The position numbers and the translations under genes were made by a program. A DNA stretch of 64,000 bases from Rhizobiaceae bacterium (lineage in GTDB: Bacteria; Pseudomonadota; Alphaproteobacteria; Rhizobiales; Rhizobiaceae): positions 248,001-312,000 of the forward strand of contig JAHBYW010000002.1 of NCBI GenBank assembly GCA_019635755.1. The letters run 5' to 3'. A model generated the notes under the pieces. It worked only from the letters and a program-made list of their open reading frames with translations, was not told the origin of the DNA and made no database searches. Shown here piece after piece: positions 54,260 to 64,000 of this stretch (position 1 is its first letter; each line of letters starts with the position of its first letter).

Positions 54260-55266
54260 TGGCGGGCCACGGCGACGACCTCGCCGGTGGCGGACCGGCC
54301 CGCCACATCCCGGTTCTGCTGGGCGAGATCCTCGCCGCGCTGGAGCCGGTCGCCGGGTCGACGATCGTTGACGGCACCTTCGGCGCTGGCGGCTATACGC
54401 GCGCGCTGCTGGCGCGCGGTGCCTCCGTCGTGGCCATCGATCGCGACCCGAGCGCCATCGCGGCGGGCAGGGCGCTCGAGGCGGAGGCTGGAAACAAGCT
54501 CCGGCTCGTCCACGGCACCTTTTCCGACCTCGACCGGTACGTGGACCGCGCCGACGGCGTGGTGCTGGACATCGGCGTCTCGTCGATGCAGCTCGACGAT
54601 GCCGGGCGCGGCTTCTCCTTCCGCGCCGACGGTCCGCTCGACATGCGCATGGCGCAGGCGGGTCCGGCCGCGGCGGACGTGGTCAACGGCTTCAAGGCGG
54701 CGGACCTGACGCGCATCTTCGGCCTGCTGGGCGAGGAACGCCACGCCGGCCGCATCGCGCGCATGATCGAAGCGCGGCGGCAGAAGAAGCCGTTCGCGAC
54801 GACGCTCGACCTGGCGGATGCGATCGAGACGCTGGTCGGCCGCAAGCCCGGCGACAAGATCCACCCGGCGACACGCGTGTTCCAGGCGCTGCGCATCTTC
54901 GTCAACGACGAACTGGGCGAACTGGCCGCCGCGCTGTTCGCGGCCGAGCGCGTGCTGGCGCCCGGCGGCAGGCTGGCCGTCGTGACCTTCCACTCGCTCG
55001 AGGACCGCATCGTCAAGCGGTTCATCGCCGACCGGTCGGAGGACCCGGCGGGGTCGCGGCACCTGCCCGCGCGCGACGCCAAGGCGCTGAGCTTCGAGCG
55101 CGCGGCGAAGGCTGTGTCGCCGTCGGACGCGGAAATCGCCGCCAACCCGCGTGCACGGTCGGCTCGGCTGCGCACCGCGATCCGCAACGGCGAGCCGCCA
55201 CGCCCCGCCGACGTTTCGATCTTCGGGCTTCCCAGCCTGGCCCGGCTGCAGCCGGCAGAGAGGTGA
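54256..55266 (+). CDS. rsmH: 16S rRNA (cytosine1402-N4)-methyltransferase RsmH
   Basis: A 336-residue class I methyltransferase. RsmH hallmarks are [16 protein letters not shown], the SAM motif [54 protein letters not shown] and [14 protein letters not shown]. It methylates C1402 in the ribosomal P site. ATG at 54256 (a second ATG follows at 54259) overlaps the mraZ stop. Confidence 0.96.
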   Translation: MMAGHGDDLAGGGPARHIPVLLGEILAALEPVAGSTIVDGTFGAGGYTRALLARGASVVAIDRDPSAIAAGRALEAEAGNKLRLVHGTFSDLDRYVDRADGVVLDIGVSSMQLDDAGRGFSFRADGPLDMRMAQAGPAAADVVNGFKAADLTRIFGLLGEERHAGRIARMIEARRQKKPFATTLDLADAIETLVGRKPGDKIHPATRVFQALRIFVNDELGELAAALFAAERVLAPGGRLAVVTFHSLEDRIVKRFIADRSEDPAGSRHLPARDAKALSFERAAKAVSPSDAEIAANPRARSARLRTAIRNGEPPRPADVSIFGLPSLARLQPAER

Positions 55267-55269
55267 ACC

Positions 55270-55647
55270 GTGTTCCGTACCAGTGACATCGTGCTGATCG
55301 CCGTGATGGTTGCCGCCGCAGCCTTCACCTACAAGACCAAGCACGACGCCGAGAACCGGCTGGACGAGGTCCGCAAGCTCGAACGCGCGATCCGCATGGA
55401 GGAGGACACGATCACCATCCTCAAGGCGGACTGGAGCCTGCTGACGCAGCCGAAGCGGTTGCAGAAGCTCGCAGACGTCTACCAGGGACAGTTGAACCTG
55501 AAGCCCGTCGAGGCGCATCAGTTCGTCGGTCTTGACGACCTGCCGGCCAAGCCGCTGCAGATCGAGGACCTGTCGAGCCAGCCGCTCGGCGGGATGGCCG
55601 AGACCGCCGCGCCGGACCAGACCGTCACTGGGGGGATCGTCCAATGA
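55270..55647 (+). CDS. ftsL: cell division protein FtsL
   Basis: A 125-residue bitopic protein starting with GTG at 55270, 3 nt after rsmH. One membrane helix lies at residues ~5-20 (DIVLIAVMVAAAAFTY), followed by a coiled-coil periplasmic part (ENRLDEVRKLERAIRMEEDT, LKADWSLLTQPKRLQKLADV) typical of FtsL. A 45-residue C-terminal tail rich in Pro/Thr/Ala follows. FtsL joins FtsB and FtsQ to activate the FtsW/FtsI septal synthase. Its stop overlaps ftsI. Confidence 0.9.
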   Translation: MFRTSDIVLIAVMVAAAAFTYKTKHDAENRLDEVRKLERAIRMEEDTITILKADWSLLTQPKRLQKLADVYQGQLNLKPVEAHQFVGLDDLPAKPLQIEDLSSQPLGGMAETAAPDQTVTGGIVQ

Positions 55648-57356
55648 GGATCCTCGGCATGTTCGGCCGCCGTCCCGGCGCAGGGCCCGACAGCGGCATC
55701 GTCGTCGACGGCGCGCGCAAGGTGCGCGGCGGCAGCCCGCGCGTGCGGGTCCGCATGACCATGGTCGTGTTCCTCGCCATCTATTCGATCATCGCCGGCC
55801 GCCTGATCTATTTCGGCATGCTCAATCCCGAGGACAGCGGCGCGCCGGCATCGCGCGTCACCGCGTCGCGGCCGGACATCGTCGACCGCAATGGCGAAGT
55901 GCTCGCCACCGACATCAAGACCGCCTCCCTGTTCGCCGAACCGCGCCGCATCGTCGACGCCGACGAGGCGATCGAGCGGCTGCAGACGATCCTGCCCGAC
56001 CTCGATGCCGAGCAGACCTACCGCAAGCTGAAGAGCGGCACCGGCTTCGTCTGGCTGAGGCGGCAGCTCACGCCGCGCCAGCAGAACGACATCCTGGCGC
56101 TCGGCATTCCGGGCATCGGCTTCCGGTCCGAGACGCGCCGCTTCTATCCGGGCGGTGCGACGGCCTCGCACATCGTCGGGCTGACCAACATCGACAATCG
56201 CGGCATCGCCGGGCTGGAGAAATACATCGACGACCAGGGCCTGACCGATCTCCAGGAGACCGGGCTGGCCATCGAGGCGGATCTCAGGCCGGTGCGGCTC
56301 TCCATCGACCTGCGCGTCCAGCACATCGTCCGCGACGAGATCTCGGCGGCGCTCGAGCGCTACCACGCGATCGCCGCGGGCGCCGTGGTGCTCAACGCGA
56401 AGACCGGCGAGATCGTCGCGATGGCGTCGGTGCCCGACTTCGATCCGAACAATCCGGTCGACGCGCACAACAAGGACAATCTGAACCGCATGTCGGCCGG
56501 CCTCTACGAGATGGGCTCGACCTTCAAGAGCTTCACCACGGCGATGGCGCTGGATTCCGGCAAGGTGACGCTGGACAGCAAGTTCGACGCATCGCGCCCG
56601 ATCACCATCGGCGGCCAGACGATCCGCGACTTCCACGGCAAGGGCCGCGTGCTCACCGTGCCGGAGGTGTTCATCTACTCGTCCAACATCGGCTCGGCCA
56701 AGGAAGCCGACGTCGTCGGCATCGACGGCCACCGCGAGTTCCTGCATCGCGTCGGGCTGCTCGACCGCATGCAGACGGAACTGCCCGAGGTGGCCCGCCC
56801 GACCGAGCCGAAGGTGTGGAAGAAGGTGCATTCGATAACGATCGCGTTCGGCCACGGCGTCTCGACGACGCCGCTGCAGACGGCGGTGGCCGCCGCGGCG
56901 CTGATGAACGGCGGGCGGCTCATGCAGCCGACGTTCCTGCCGCGCAGCCTGGAGCAGGCGATGGCCGTCTCGACGACGGTGATCAATCAGCAGACATCGG
57001 CGGACATGCGCTATCTCTACCGTCTGAATGCCGAGAAGGGCTCGGGCAAGCGCGCCGAAGTGCCGGGCTACCGCGTCGGCGGCAAGACAGGCACGGCCGA
57101 GAAGGTCGTCAACGGGCGCTACTCCAGCGACAAGCGCTTCAACGCCTTCCTGGCGGCCTTCCCGATGGACGATCCGCAGTACATCGTGCTGTCGATCATC
57201 GACGAGCCCAAGCCGGAGAAGCCCGGCATGGGCGCCACGGCCGGCTCCAACGCCGCGCCGATCGTCGCAAACATCATCCGCCGCTCGGCCTCGATGCTTG
57301 GCGTGGAGCCCGATTTCGGCCATGAGAATGTGCCAACGCTGGTCTCCTATCAGTGA
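55644..57356 (+). CDS. ftsI: peptidoglycan D,D-transpeptidase FtsI (PBP3)
   Basis: A 570-residue class B penicillin-binding protein. A short cytoplasmic N-terminus precedes the membrane helix (MTMVVFLAIYSIIAGRLIYF). The dimerisation domain (RPDIVDRNGEVLATDIKTAS) covers residues ~75-240. The transpeptidase has Ser292 in GSTFKSFTTA, the SxN motif in YSSNIGSAKEA and KTG in VGGKTGTAEKV. It crosslinks septal peptidoglycan with FtsW, encoded downstream. The start overlaps ftsL by 4 nt. Confidence 0.97.
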   Translation: MRILGMFGRRPGAGPDSGIVVDGARKVRGGSPRVRVRMTMVVFLAIYSIIAGRLIYFGMLNPEDSGAPASRVTASRPDIVDRNGEVLATDIKTASLFAEPRRIVDADEAIERLQTILPDLDAEQTYRKLKSGTGFVWLRRQLTPRQQNDILALGIPGIGFRSETRRFYPGGATASHIVGLTNIDNRGIAGLEKYIDDQGLTDLQETGLAIEADLRPVRLSIDLRVQHIVRDEISAALERYHAIAAGAVVLNAKTGEIVAMASVPDFDPNNPVDAHNKDNLNRMSAGLYEMGSTFKSFTTAMALDSGKVTLDSKFDASRPITIGGQTIRDFHGKGRVLTVPEVFIYSSNIGSAKEADVVGIDGHREFLHRVGLLDRMQTELPEVARPTEPKVWKKVHSITIAFGHGVSTTPLQTAVAAAALMNGGRLMQPTFLPRSLEQAMAVSTTVINQQTSADMRYLYRLNAEKGSGKRAEVPGYRVGGKTGTAEKVVNGRYSSDKRFNAFLAAFPMDDPQYIVLSIIDEPKPEKPGMGATAGSNAAPIVANIIRRSASMLGVEPDFGHENVPTLVSYQ

Positions 57357-57410
57357 TTCTGGTGGCGCGCCGGCAGCGACGCGCCATTTTGTTGCCCCGA
57401 CTGGATTGCG

Positions 57411-58865
57411 ATGAAGCTCAAGGACCTCGCCGGCTTTCTGCCTGTCGACCGGAGCGCGTCCGGGGAGATCGAGGTAACCGGGGTTTCGTCGGACTCGCGT
57501 GACGTGTCGCCGGGGACGCTGTTCTTCGCGCTCCCGGGCTCCAAGGCAGACGGCGCCGACTACGCTGCCGACGCCGCAGGCCGCGGCGCCGCCGCCGTCG
57601 TGGCCATGAAGGGCTCGGTCAAGGGCCGACTCGCCGTTCCGCTGATCGAGACGATCGACCCGCGCCGCGCCCTGGCGCTCGCCGCAGCCGCCGTCTACCC
57701 CGGCCAGCCGGAGACGATGGTCGCCGTCACCGGGACGAGCGGCAAGACGTCCGTCGCATCGTTCACGCGCCAGATCTGGGACCATGCGGGCAAGGCCGCC
57801 GCGAGCATCGGCACAACGGGCGTCGTCGCGCCGGGCCGCAACGACTACGGCGCGCTGACCACGCCCGACCCGGTCGAGCTTCACCGGCTCCTGCGAGATC
57901 TGGCCAAGGCCGGCGTGACGCACGCCTCGATGGAGGCGTCGAGCCATGGGCTCGACCAGCGCCGGCTTGACGGGGTCCGCCTGGCGGCCGGCGCCTTCAC
58001 CAATCTCGGCCGCGACCACATGGACTACCACCCGACCGTCCAGGACTATCTGCGGGCGAAGCTGCGGCTCTTCGACACGCTGCTGCCCAAGGGTTCGCCC
58101 GCCGTGATCTTCGCCGACGATCCGTGGTCTCAGGCCGCCAGCGAAGCGGCCGAGAAGGCTGGCATGAACGTCCTGACGGTGGGTCGCCACGGCGACTTCC
58201 TGACGCTGAAGCGGGTCGAGCACGAGCGCCACCGCCAGCGCGCCGAGATCGAGCATGAGGGCACGCTCCACGAGATCGACCTGCCCCTCGCCGGCGACTT
58301 CCAGATTTCCAACGCGCTGGTCGCGGCGGCGCTGGCGATCGCGACCGGCACCCTGGCCGCAACGGCTTTCGCCGCGCTGGAGCGGCTGAAGGGCGCGCCG
58401 GGCCGGCTCGACCTGGTCGGCACGACCAGGGACGGCGCGCCTGTCTATGTCGACTACGCGCACAAGCCCGACGCGCTGGAGAACGTGCTGAAGTCGGTGC
58501 GGCCGTTCACGACCGGGCGCGTCGTCGTGGTGTTCGGCTGCGGCGGCGACCGCGACCGGGGCAAGCGGCCCATCATGGGCGAGATCGCGACACGTCTGGC
58601 CGACGTGACCATCGTGACCGACGACAATCCGCGCAGCGAGGTGCCGGGCGACATCCGCGCCGCGATCATGTCCGCCGCGCCCGGTGCGCTGGAGATCGGA
58701 GACCGGCGGAAGGCCATCCGCGACGCCGTCGCGATGCTGGCCGCCGGCGACACGCTGATCGTCGCGGGCAAGGGCCACGAACTCGGCCAGACGATCGCCG
58801 GAAAGACGCATGATTTCTCGGACCACGAGGAAGTGCGCAAGGCGCTCGCGGAGCTTGCCGCGTGA
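57411..58865 (+). CDS. murE: UDP-MurNAc-tripeptide synthetase MurE (meso-diaminopimelate-adding)
   Basis: A 484-residue Mur ligase. The ATP loop is [18 protein letters not shown], and the carbamoylated-lysine region follows [19 protein letters not shown]. The C-terminal DDNPRSEVP motif is the signature of meso-diaminopimelate-specific MurE. It adds the third residue of the stem peptide in the cytoplasm. The 54-nt gap to ftsI is the longest within this part of the cluster; the 3' end overlaps murF by 4 nt. Confidence 0.96.
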   Translation: MKLKDLAGFLPVDRSASGEIEVTGVSSDSRDVSPGTLFFALPGSKADGADYAADAAGRGAAAVVAMKGSVKGRLAVPLIETIDPRRALALAAAAVYPGQPETMVAVTGTSGKTSVASFTRQIWDHAGKAAASIGTTGVVAPGRNDYGALTTPDPVELHRLLRDLAKAGVTHASMEASSHGLDQRRLDGVRLAAGAFTNLGRDHMDYHPTVQDYLRAKLRLFDTLLPKGSPAVIFADDPWSQAASEAAEKAGMNVLTVGRHGDFLTLKRVEHERHRQRAEIEHEGTLHEIDLPLAGDFQISNALVAAALAIATGTLAATAFAALERLKGAPGRLDLVGTTRDGAPVYVDYAHKPDALENVLKSVRPFTTGRVVVVFGCGGDRDRGKRPIMGEIATRLADVTIVTDDNPRSEVPGDIRAAIMSAAPGALEIGDRRKAIRDAVAMLAAGDTLIVAGKGHELGQTIAGKTHDFSDHEEVRKALAELAA

Positions 58866-60289
58866 CCGTGCTGTGGACATCGGAAGCGCTGGTCGCGGCC
58901 ACGGGCGGACGGCCGATCGGCACGATGCCGTCCGGCGTCGGCGGCATCTCCATCGACACGCGCACGCTGAAGCCCGGCGACGCGTTCTACGCCATCAAGG
59001 GCGAGGCGATGGACGGCCATGACTTCGCGTCCGCCGCGGTTGCGGCCGGCGCCAGCGTGCTGGTCGTGGCCGAGGCGAAGCTGCCGGCGCTCGGCCGTCT
59101 TGCGGTGCCGATGATCGTCGTGCCCGACGTGCTGCAGGCACTGGAGAGGACCGGCATCGCGGCGCGCGACCGGACACGCGCGAAGGTGATCGCGGTGACG
59201 GGCTCGGCCGGCAAGACGAGCACCAAGGAGGCCCTGCGGCATGCGCTGTCGGCGGTGGGCACGGTGCACGCCTCCGACAAGTCGTTCAACAATCACTGGG
59301 GCGTGCCCCTGACGCTCGCCAAGCTGCCCGAGGACTGCGACTACGCGGTGTTCGAGATCGGCATGAACCATCCCGGCGAAATCCGGCCCCTGGTCAGGAT
59401 GGTCAGGCCGCATGTGGCGATCGTGACGATCATCGCCGCAGCGCATCTGGGCTTCTTCAAGAACCTGGAGGAGATCGCGACCGCCAAGGCGGAGATCTTC
59501 GAAGGGCTGGTGCCCGGCGGCACCGCGCTGGTCAATCGCGACGACGAGCGCTGGGCGCTCCTGGAGCGGCTTGCGCGAAAGGCCGGCGTCGAGAACGTCG
59601 CGGGTTTCGGCGAGCACAGCCGCGCCGAATACCACCTGACGAAGTGCAGGCTGGAGGCGGACCATTCCGAGATCGTGGCGCGCATCGCGGGGAAGAACCA
59701 TGCGCTGGCCATCGGCGCTCCGGGGCGGCATGTCGTGCAGAACGTCCTGGCCGTGCTGGGCGCGGCGCACCTGGCCGGCGCCGACGTGGCCAGGGTCGCG
59801 GCGGCGCTGGAAACGCTGTCGCCGGAAAGCGGGCGCGGCAAGCGCCACAGCCTGTCGGTGCCCGGCGGGCGGATCACGCTGATCGACGAGAGCTACAACG
59901 CCAACCCGGCGTCCATGAAGGCGGCCCTCGACCTTCTCAACGCCACGCCAGTTTCGGGAAACGGTCGGCGGATAGCGGTGCTGGGTGACATGCTGGAACT
60001 GGGTGCGCACTCGCACCGACTGCACGCGGCGCTGGCCGAGATGGTGAAGGGCACCAAGACGGACATCGTGCTGATGGCCGGGCCGGAGATGAAGGCGCTG
60101 GCCGAGGCGCTGCCGGACGGGGTCCGTCGGGAATACCGAGCCGGCGCGGCGGAGCTGCAGCCGGTGCTGATGGAGACGCTGCGCCCCGGGGACGCAGTAA
60201 TGGTGAAGTCATCGAAGGGCATCGGCTTCTCGAAGCTGGTCGATGCTCTGATCAAGACGTTTCCGGCGGACGCCGCAAAGCGGGCCTGA
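58862..60289 (+). CDS. murF: UDP-MurNAc-tripeptide:D-alanyl-D-alanine ligase MurF
   Basis: A 475-residue Mur ligase starting with GTG at 58862 ([16 protein letters not shown]). Landmarks are [19 protein letters not shown], the P-loop [41 protein letters not shown] and [17 protein letters not shown]. It adds D-Ala-D-Ala to the UDP-linked tripeptide. The start overlaps the murE stop (GTGA); mraY follows after 19 nt. Confidence 0.96.
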   Translation: MTVLWTSEALVAATGGRPIGTMPSGVGGISIDTRTLKPGDAFYAIKGEAMDGHDFASAAVAAGASVLVVAEAKLPALGRLAVPMIVVPDVLQALERTGIAARDRTRAKVIAVTGSAGKTSTKEALRHALSAVGTVHASDKSFNNHWGVPLTLAKLPEDCDYAVFEIGMNHPGEIRPLVRMVRPHVAIVTIIAAAHLGFFKNLEEIATAKAEIFEGLVPGGTALVNRDDERWALLERLARKAGVENVAGFGEHSRAEYHLTKCRLEADHSEIVARIAGKNHALAIGAPGRHVVQNVLAVLGAAHLAGADVARVAAALETLSPESGRGKRHSLSVPGGRITLIDESYNANPASMKAALDLLNATPVSGNGRRIAVLGDMLELGAHSHRLHAALAEMVKGTKTDIVLMAGPEMKALAEALPDGVRREYRAGAAELQPVLMETLRPGDAVMVKSSKGIGFSKLVDALIKTFPADAAKRA

Positions 60290-60308
60290 CCGCCCGAAGG
60301 GGATGTGA

Positions 60309-61391
60309 ATGCTGACCTTGCTCGCGGAATTCGCCGACGAAGCGTCGGTGTTCAACGTGTTCCGCTACATCACCTTCCGCACCGGCGCGGCGCTGATCAC
60401 CTCGGCGATGCTGGTGTTCCTGTTCGGGCCGATGATCATCAATTCGCTGCGCATCCGGCAGGGCAAGGGCCAGCCGATCCGTGCCGACGGCCCGCAGACG
60501 CATTTCAAGAAGGCCGGCACGCCGACCATGGGCGGGCTGATGATCATGTCCGGCATCATCTGCTCGTCGCTGCTGTGGGCCAACCTGTCCAGCGTCTACG
60601 TCTGGACGGTGCTGCTGGTGACGATCGGCTTCGGCGCCATCGGCTTCTACGACGACTACCTGAAGGTCACCAAGCAGTCGCATCTGGGCTTCTCCGGCAA
60701 GGCGCGGCTGGCGCTCGAATTCCTCATCGCGGCGGCGGCCGCCTACGTGATCATGCACAACGGCCAGGAGCCGTTCTCGAGCTCGCTGACGTTTCCTTTC
60801 ATCAAGGATTTCATCGTCAACCTGGGCTGGTTCTTCATCCCCTTCGCCTGCTTCGTGATCGTCGGCGCCGGCAATGCGGTTAACCTGACAGACGGCCTCG
60901 ACGGCCTGGCGATCGTGCCGATCATGATCGCCGCTGCCTCGTTCGGCGTCATCGCCTACCTGTCGGGCAACGCGGTGTTCGCGGACTATCTGCAGATCCA
61001 TTTCGTGGCCGGCACCGGCGAACTGGCCGTGGTGCTCGGCGCCGTGATCGGCGCGGGCCTCGGCTTCCTCTGGTTCAACGCGCCTCCGGCGGCGATCTTC
61101 ATGGGAGACACCGGCTCGCTGGCGCTGGGCGGCCTGATCGGCACCATCGCGGTGGCCACCAAGCACGAGATCGTCATGGCGATCATCGGCGGGCTGTTCG
61201 TGATGGAGATCATGTCGGTGATCATCCAGGTCGGCGTCTTCAAGATGACCGGCAAGCGCGTGTTCCTGATGGCGCCGATCCACCATCATTTCGAGAAGCT
61301 CGGCTGGACGGAAAGCCAGGTGGTCATCCGCTTCTGGATCATCGCCGTCATCCTGGCGCTGATCGGCCTCTCGACGCTGAAGCTCAGATGA
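60309..61391 (+). CDS. mraY: phospho-MurNAc-pentapeptide translocase MraY
   Basis: A 360-residue integral membrane enzyme with about ten helices. Conserved loops are [28 protein letters not shown] with catalytic aspartates, [28 protein letters not shown] and the histidine motif [11 protein letters not shown]. It makes lipid I from UDP-MurNAc-pentapeptide and undecaprenyl phosphate. AGGGGATG lies close before the ATG at 60309. The stop overlaps the murD start by 4 nt. Confidence 0.97.
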   Translation: MLTLLAEFADEASVFNVFRYITFRTGAALITSAMLVFLFGPMIINSLRIRQGKGQPIRADGPQTHFKKAGTPTMGGLMIMSGIICSSLLWANLSSVYVWTVLLVTIGFGAIGFYDDYLKVTKQSHLGFSGKARLALEFLIAAAAAYVIMHNGQEPFSSSLTFPFIKDFIVNLGWFFIPFACFVIVGAGNAVNLTDGLDGLAIVPIMIAAASFGVIAYLSGNAVFADYLQIHFVAGTGELAVVLGAVIGAGLGFLWFNAPPAAIFMGDTGSLALGGLIGTIAVATKHEIVMAIIGGLFVMEIMSVIIQVGVFKMTGKRVFLMAPIHHHFEKLGWTESQVVIRFWIIAVILALIGLSTLKLR

Positions 61392-62788
61392 TCCCGGCGC
61401 TCGCATCCAGGGGCAAGCGGGTCGCCCTGTTCGGGCTGGGCGGCTCCGGCCTCGCGACGGCGCTCGCGCTGAAGGAGGGTGGCGCGGAAATCGTCGCCTG
61501 GGACGACAATCCGGAGAGCGTGTCCAAGGCCGCCGACAAGGGGATCGCCGTCGCCGACCTGCGCGGCGAGGACTGGGCGCGCTTCGCCTCCTTCGTGCTG
61601 TCGCCGGGCGTGCCGCTGACGCATCCCAAGCCGCACTGGACCGTGGATCTCGCGCGCGCGGCCGGCGTCGAGATCATCGGCGACGTCGAACTCTTCGTCC
61701 GCGAGCGCATCGCCGGAGGCAGTGCCGCGCCTTTCATCGCGATCACCGGCACCAACGGCAAGTCGACGACGACGGCGCTGACCGCACATATCCTGAAGGC
61801 CGCCGGCCGCGACGCGCAGATGGGCGGCAATATCGGCCGCGCGGTGATGACCCTCGATCCGCCGGCCGCGGACCGGTTCTATGTGGTCGAATGCTCGTCC
61901 TACCAGATCGAACTGGCGCCCTCGATCGATCCGACGGCCGGCGTCCTCCTCAACCTGACGCCCGACCATCTCGACCGGCACGGCACCATGCAGCGCTATG
62001 CGTCGATCAAGGAGCGGCTGGTCGCCGGCAGCGACACCGCGATCATCGGCGTCGACGACACGTTCTGCATGCAGATCGCGGACCGGCTGGAGCGGGCCGG
62101 CAAGGACGTCGTGCGCATCTCCAAGCGGCTTCCGCTGCCCGACGGGTACTTCGCCGACGGAACCGACCTGATGGAGGCCATCCACGGGCGCTACGAACGC
62201 ATCGCGTTCCTGGAGGGGATCGGCTCGCTGCGCGGCCAGCACAATGCGCAGAACGCGCTGGCGGCCGTGGCCGCGTGCCTCAAGGTCGGCCTGGACCTCG
62301 GCGAGATCCAGGCCGGGCTGGAGAGCTTCCCTGGCCTGGCGCACCGCATGGAGCAGGTCGGCCGCAAGGGCAAGGTCCTGTTCGTCAACGATTCAAAGGC
62401 GACCAACGCGGACGCAGCGGCGCCTGCCCTGTCCAGCTTTCCACGTATCTACTGGATCGCCGGCGGCCTGCCGAAGGAGGGTGGCATCGAGCCGCTGAGG
62501 AGCCTCTTCCCGCGCATCGCCAAGGCCTATCTGATCGGCGAGGCTGCGCCGGCGTTCTCGGCGACGCTCGGCGAAACGGTTCCTTATGAAATCTCCGGCA
62601 CTTTGTCATCCGCCGTTAACCATGCGGCCGCGGATGCCGCGGCCGACGGCGGAGAGGTCGTCGTGCTGCTGTCGCCCGCCTGCGCGAGCTTCGACCAGTT
62701 CAAGAACTTCGAGGTGCGGGGCGACGCATTCCGGACCGCCGTCGCCGCGATCGACGGCGTGGCGCCAGTTGGAGGGCCCGCAAGATGA
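61388..62788 (+). CDS. murD: UDP-MurNAc-L-alanine:D-glutamate ligase MurD
   Basis: A 466-residue Mur ligase. The N-terminal Rossmann part is [20 protein letters not shown], the ATP loop [18 protein letters not shown], then [29 protein letters not shown] and the C-terminal [13 protein letters not shown] and [20 protein letters not shown]. It adds D-glutamate to the nucleotide precursor. The biochemical step precedes murE although the gene lies after mraY, the usual proteobacterial order. It overlaps both neighbours by 4 nt. Confidence 0.96.
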   Translation: MIPALASRGKRVALFGLGGSGLATALALKEGGAEIVAWDDNPESVSKAADKGIAVADLRGEDWARFASFVLSPGVPLTHPKPHWTVDLARAAGVEIIGDVELFVRERIAGGSAAPFIAITGTNGKSTTTALTAHILKAAGRDAQMGGNIGRAVMTLDPPAADRFYVVECSSYQIELAPSIDPTAGVLLNLTPDHLDRHGTMQRYASIKERLVAGSDTAIIGVDDTFCMQIADRLERAGKDVVRISKRLPLPDGYFADGTDLMEAIHGRYERIAFLEGIGSLRGQHNAQNALAAVAACLKVGLDLGEIQAGLESFPGLAHRMEQVGRKGKVLFVNDSKATNADAAAPALSSFPRIYWIAGGLPKEGGIEPLRSLFPRIAKAYLIGEAAPAFSATLGETVPYEISGTLSSAVNHAAADAAADGGEVVVLLSPACASFDQFKNFEVRGDAFRTAVAAIDGVAPVGGPAR

Positions 62789-63939
62789 TGAGCCGCGTCG
62801 ACAAGGGGCCCGTCGCAACCTGGTGGTGGACCGTGGACCGCTGGTTCCTCGCCGCCTTCCTGGCGCTGATGGGGCTGGGCATCGTGCTGTCCTTCGCGGC
62901 CAGCCCCGCCGTTGCGGAGCGCATCGGCCTCGACAGCTTCCATTTCGCGACGCGCCAGATCGTCTTCATGATCCCGGCGCTGGTCGCGATGCTGTCCGTC
63001 TCCTTCCTCGACGCGCGGCAGGTGCGGCGCCTGGCCCTCGTCATGCTCGCAGTGTCGCTGGTGCTGATGGTGGCAGTTCTCTACATCGGCGTCGAGGTGA
63101 AGGGCGCGCGGCGCTGGGTCTCGCTGGCCGGCCTGTCGATCCAGCCGTCCGAGTTCCTGAAGCCGGCCTTCGTCATCATCTGCGCCTGGCTGTTCGCCGA
63201 GCATCGCAAGCAGCCCGACATCCCGTCCAACCTGTTCGCCATGATCCTGCTGGGCGTCGTGCTGGCGCTGCTGGTGGCGCAGCCAGACCTCGGCCAGACC
63301 ATGCTGGTGCTGGGAACGTGGGGCGCGATGTTCTTCATGGCCGGCATGTCCTGGTTCTGGATCATCCTGCTCGGCGGCGCCGGGGTCGCGGGGGCGTTCG
63401 GCGCCTACACCTTCTTTCCGCACGTGGCGAGCCGGCTCGACCGCTTCCTCTCGGGCGAGGGCGATACGTTCCAGGTGGACATGGGCCTGCAGGCCTTCCT
63501 GAGCGGCGGGTGGTTCGGCGTCGGTCCGGGCGAAGGCACGGCAAAGAAGATGATCCCCGACAGCCATGCCGACTTCGTCTTCGCGGTGACCGCCGAGGAG
63601 TACGGCATCATCGCCTGCATGGTGATCATGCTGATCTTCGCCTTCATCGTGCTGCGCGGCCTGACGGTCGCGCTGCGCGAACATGACGACTTCACGCGCT
63701 ACGCGGTGGCCGGTCTCGTCATGGTGTTCGGCTTCCAGTCGATCATCAACATGGGCGTCAACCTGCAGCTCATGCCCGCCAAGGGCATGACGCTGCCCTT
63801 CATCTCCTACGGCGGTTCCTCGCTGATCGCCGTCGCGATCTCGATGGGCATGGTTCTGGCGCTGACCCGCCGCCGCCCCGAGACGCTGAAGACGATCGGC
63901 GTGCGCCGCATGCCGACCGGAATCGTGCCGGCGGAATAG
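62785..63939 (+). CDS. ftsW: septal peptidoglycan glycosyltransferase FtsW (SEDS family)
   Basis: A 384-residue polytopic SEDS protein with about ten helices. Family blocks are [40 protein letters not shown], the catalytic-loop region [20 protein letters not shown] with the essential Asp, and [20 protein letters not shown]. It polymerises lipid II during division with FtsI. ATG at 62785 overlaps the murD stop; a second ATG is at 62788. The murG ATG follows immediately after the stop. Confidence 0.96.
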   Translation: MMSRVDKGPVATWWWTVDRWFLAAFLALMGLGIVLSFAASPAVAERIGLDSFHFATRQIVFMIPALVAMLSVSFLDARQVRRLALVMLAVSLVLMVAVLYIGVEVKGARRWVSLAGLSIQPSEFLKPAFVIICAWLFAEHRKQPDIPSNLFAMILLGVVLALLVAQPDLGQTMLVLGTWGAMFFMAGMSWFWIILLGGAGVAGAFGAYTFFPHVASRLDRFLSGEGDTFQVDMGLQAFLSGGWFGVGPGEGTAKKMIPDSHADFVFAVTAEEYGIIACMVIMLIFAFIVLRGLTVALREHDDFTRYAVAGLVMVFGFQSIINMGVNLQLMPAKGMTLPFISYGGSSLIAVAISMGMVLALTRRRPETLKTIGVRRMPTGIVPAE

Positions 63940-64000
63940 ATGGCGAAGGGCACGATCCTGCTGGCTGCCGGCGGGACCGGCGGACACCTGTTTCCGGCCG
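63940..64000 (+). CDS. murG: lipid II synthase MurG (UDP-GlcNAc transferase), 3' end outside window
   Basis: Only the first 20 residues are visible. They include AAGGTGGHLFPA, the glycine-rich N-terminal signature of MurG that contacts the lipid I phosphate. The ATG at 63940 directly abuts the ftsW stop. Its position after ftsW is the conserved dcw order, so the assignment is firm despite the short stretch. Confidence 0.93.
   Translation, partial: MAKGTILLAAGGTGGHLFPA

Noticed and set aside
55518-58880. A 1120-codon open frame on the minus strand
   Set aside because: It is antisense to ftsI and murE, which have complete catalytic motifs. Its translation is His/Arg/Asp-rich and low in complexity, as expected for the complement of high-GC coding DNA.

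Overview
The window is a high-GC chromosomal segment from an alphaproteobacterium of the order Rhizobiales, most likely Mesorhizobium-like (Phyllobacteriaceae). The evidence is a RutR-controlled reductive pyrimidine catabolism cluster, a dcw cell-wall/division cluster in rhizobial order, a curlin/CsgH locus, many GTG and TTG starts with stop/start overlaps, and dispersed palindromic repeats of the rhizobial intergenic type. I see no tRNA, no CRISPR array, no complete insertion sequence and no prophage.

Left part (1-11.9 kb): pyrimidine degradation and uptake. A zinc amidohydrolase (cut by the window edge) and a class III aminotransferase run leftward. rutR runs rightward from a shared intergenic region that holds a strong RutR-type operator. 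Dihydropyrimidinase (hydA) follows after a diguanylate cyclase on the other strand. Then come two tandem 4-cysteine secreted proteins, a cupin, and an ABC importer (ATPase, two permeases, NMT1/THI5-type binding protein). The importer operon is interrupted by a DUF559 nuclease-like gene flanked by inverted palindromic repeats. Together the genes suggest import of a pyrimidine-like compound and its conversion through N-carbamoyl-beta-alanine and beta-alanine to a semialdehyde.

Middle part (12-34 kb): mixed accessory and housekeeping genes. These are an APH-fold kinase, a TPP enzyme, a CaiB-type CoA transferase, a LuxR regulator with an alpha/beta hydrolase, an RTX protein, a YiiX-like lipoprotein, a membrane GGDEF protein, a curlin-csgH-curlin locus without its secretion genes, ettA, a winged-helix/TPR regulator, a beta-lactamase-fold hydrolase, a BglII-type endonuclease convergent with an MT-A70 methyltransferase, and a FabH paralogue coupled to a MOSC protein.

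Right-centre (34-53.4 kb): trmO with a DUF2293 gene; an ArsR-methyltransferase fusion overlapping metF behind a 20-bp palindrome; an unlisted 28-residue membrane micro-protein with its own Shine-Dalgarno and terminator; a DMT transporter; a fold-III PLP decarboxylase; an SMP-30 protein; MltB- and GH25-type cell-wall hydrolases; a second beta-lactamase-fold hydrolase; and a cupin. A 1228-residue 5-oxoprolinase-like protein contains two in-frame palindromic elements. Then follow a TerB-DnaJ protein overlapping an amidase, an SLT transglycosylase, the RNase P RNA gene, a parDE toxin-antitoxin pair and a cystathionine beta-lyase-like enzyme.

Right end (53.5-64 kb): the dcw cluster mraZ-rsmH-ftsL-ftsI-murE-murF-mraY-murD-ftsW-murG(partial), mostly with 4-nt overlaps, preceded by a 10-bp-periodic array of candidate MraZ boxes.
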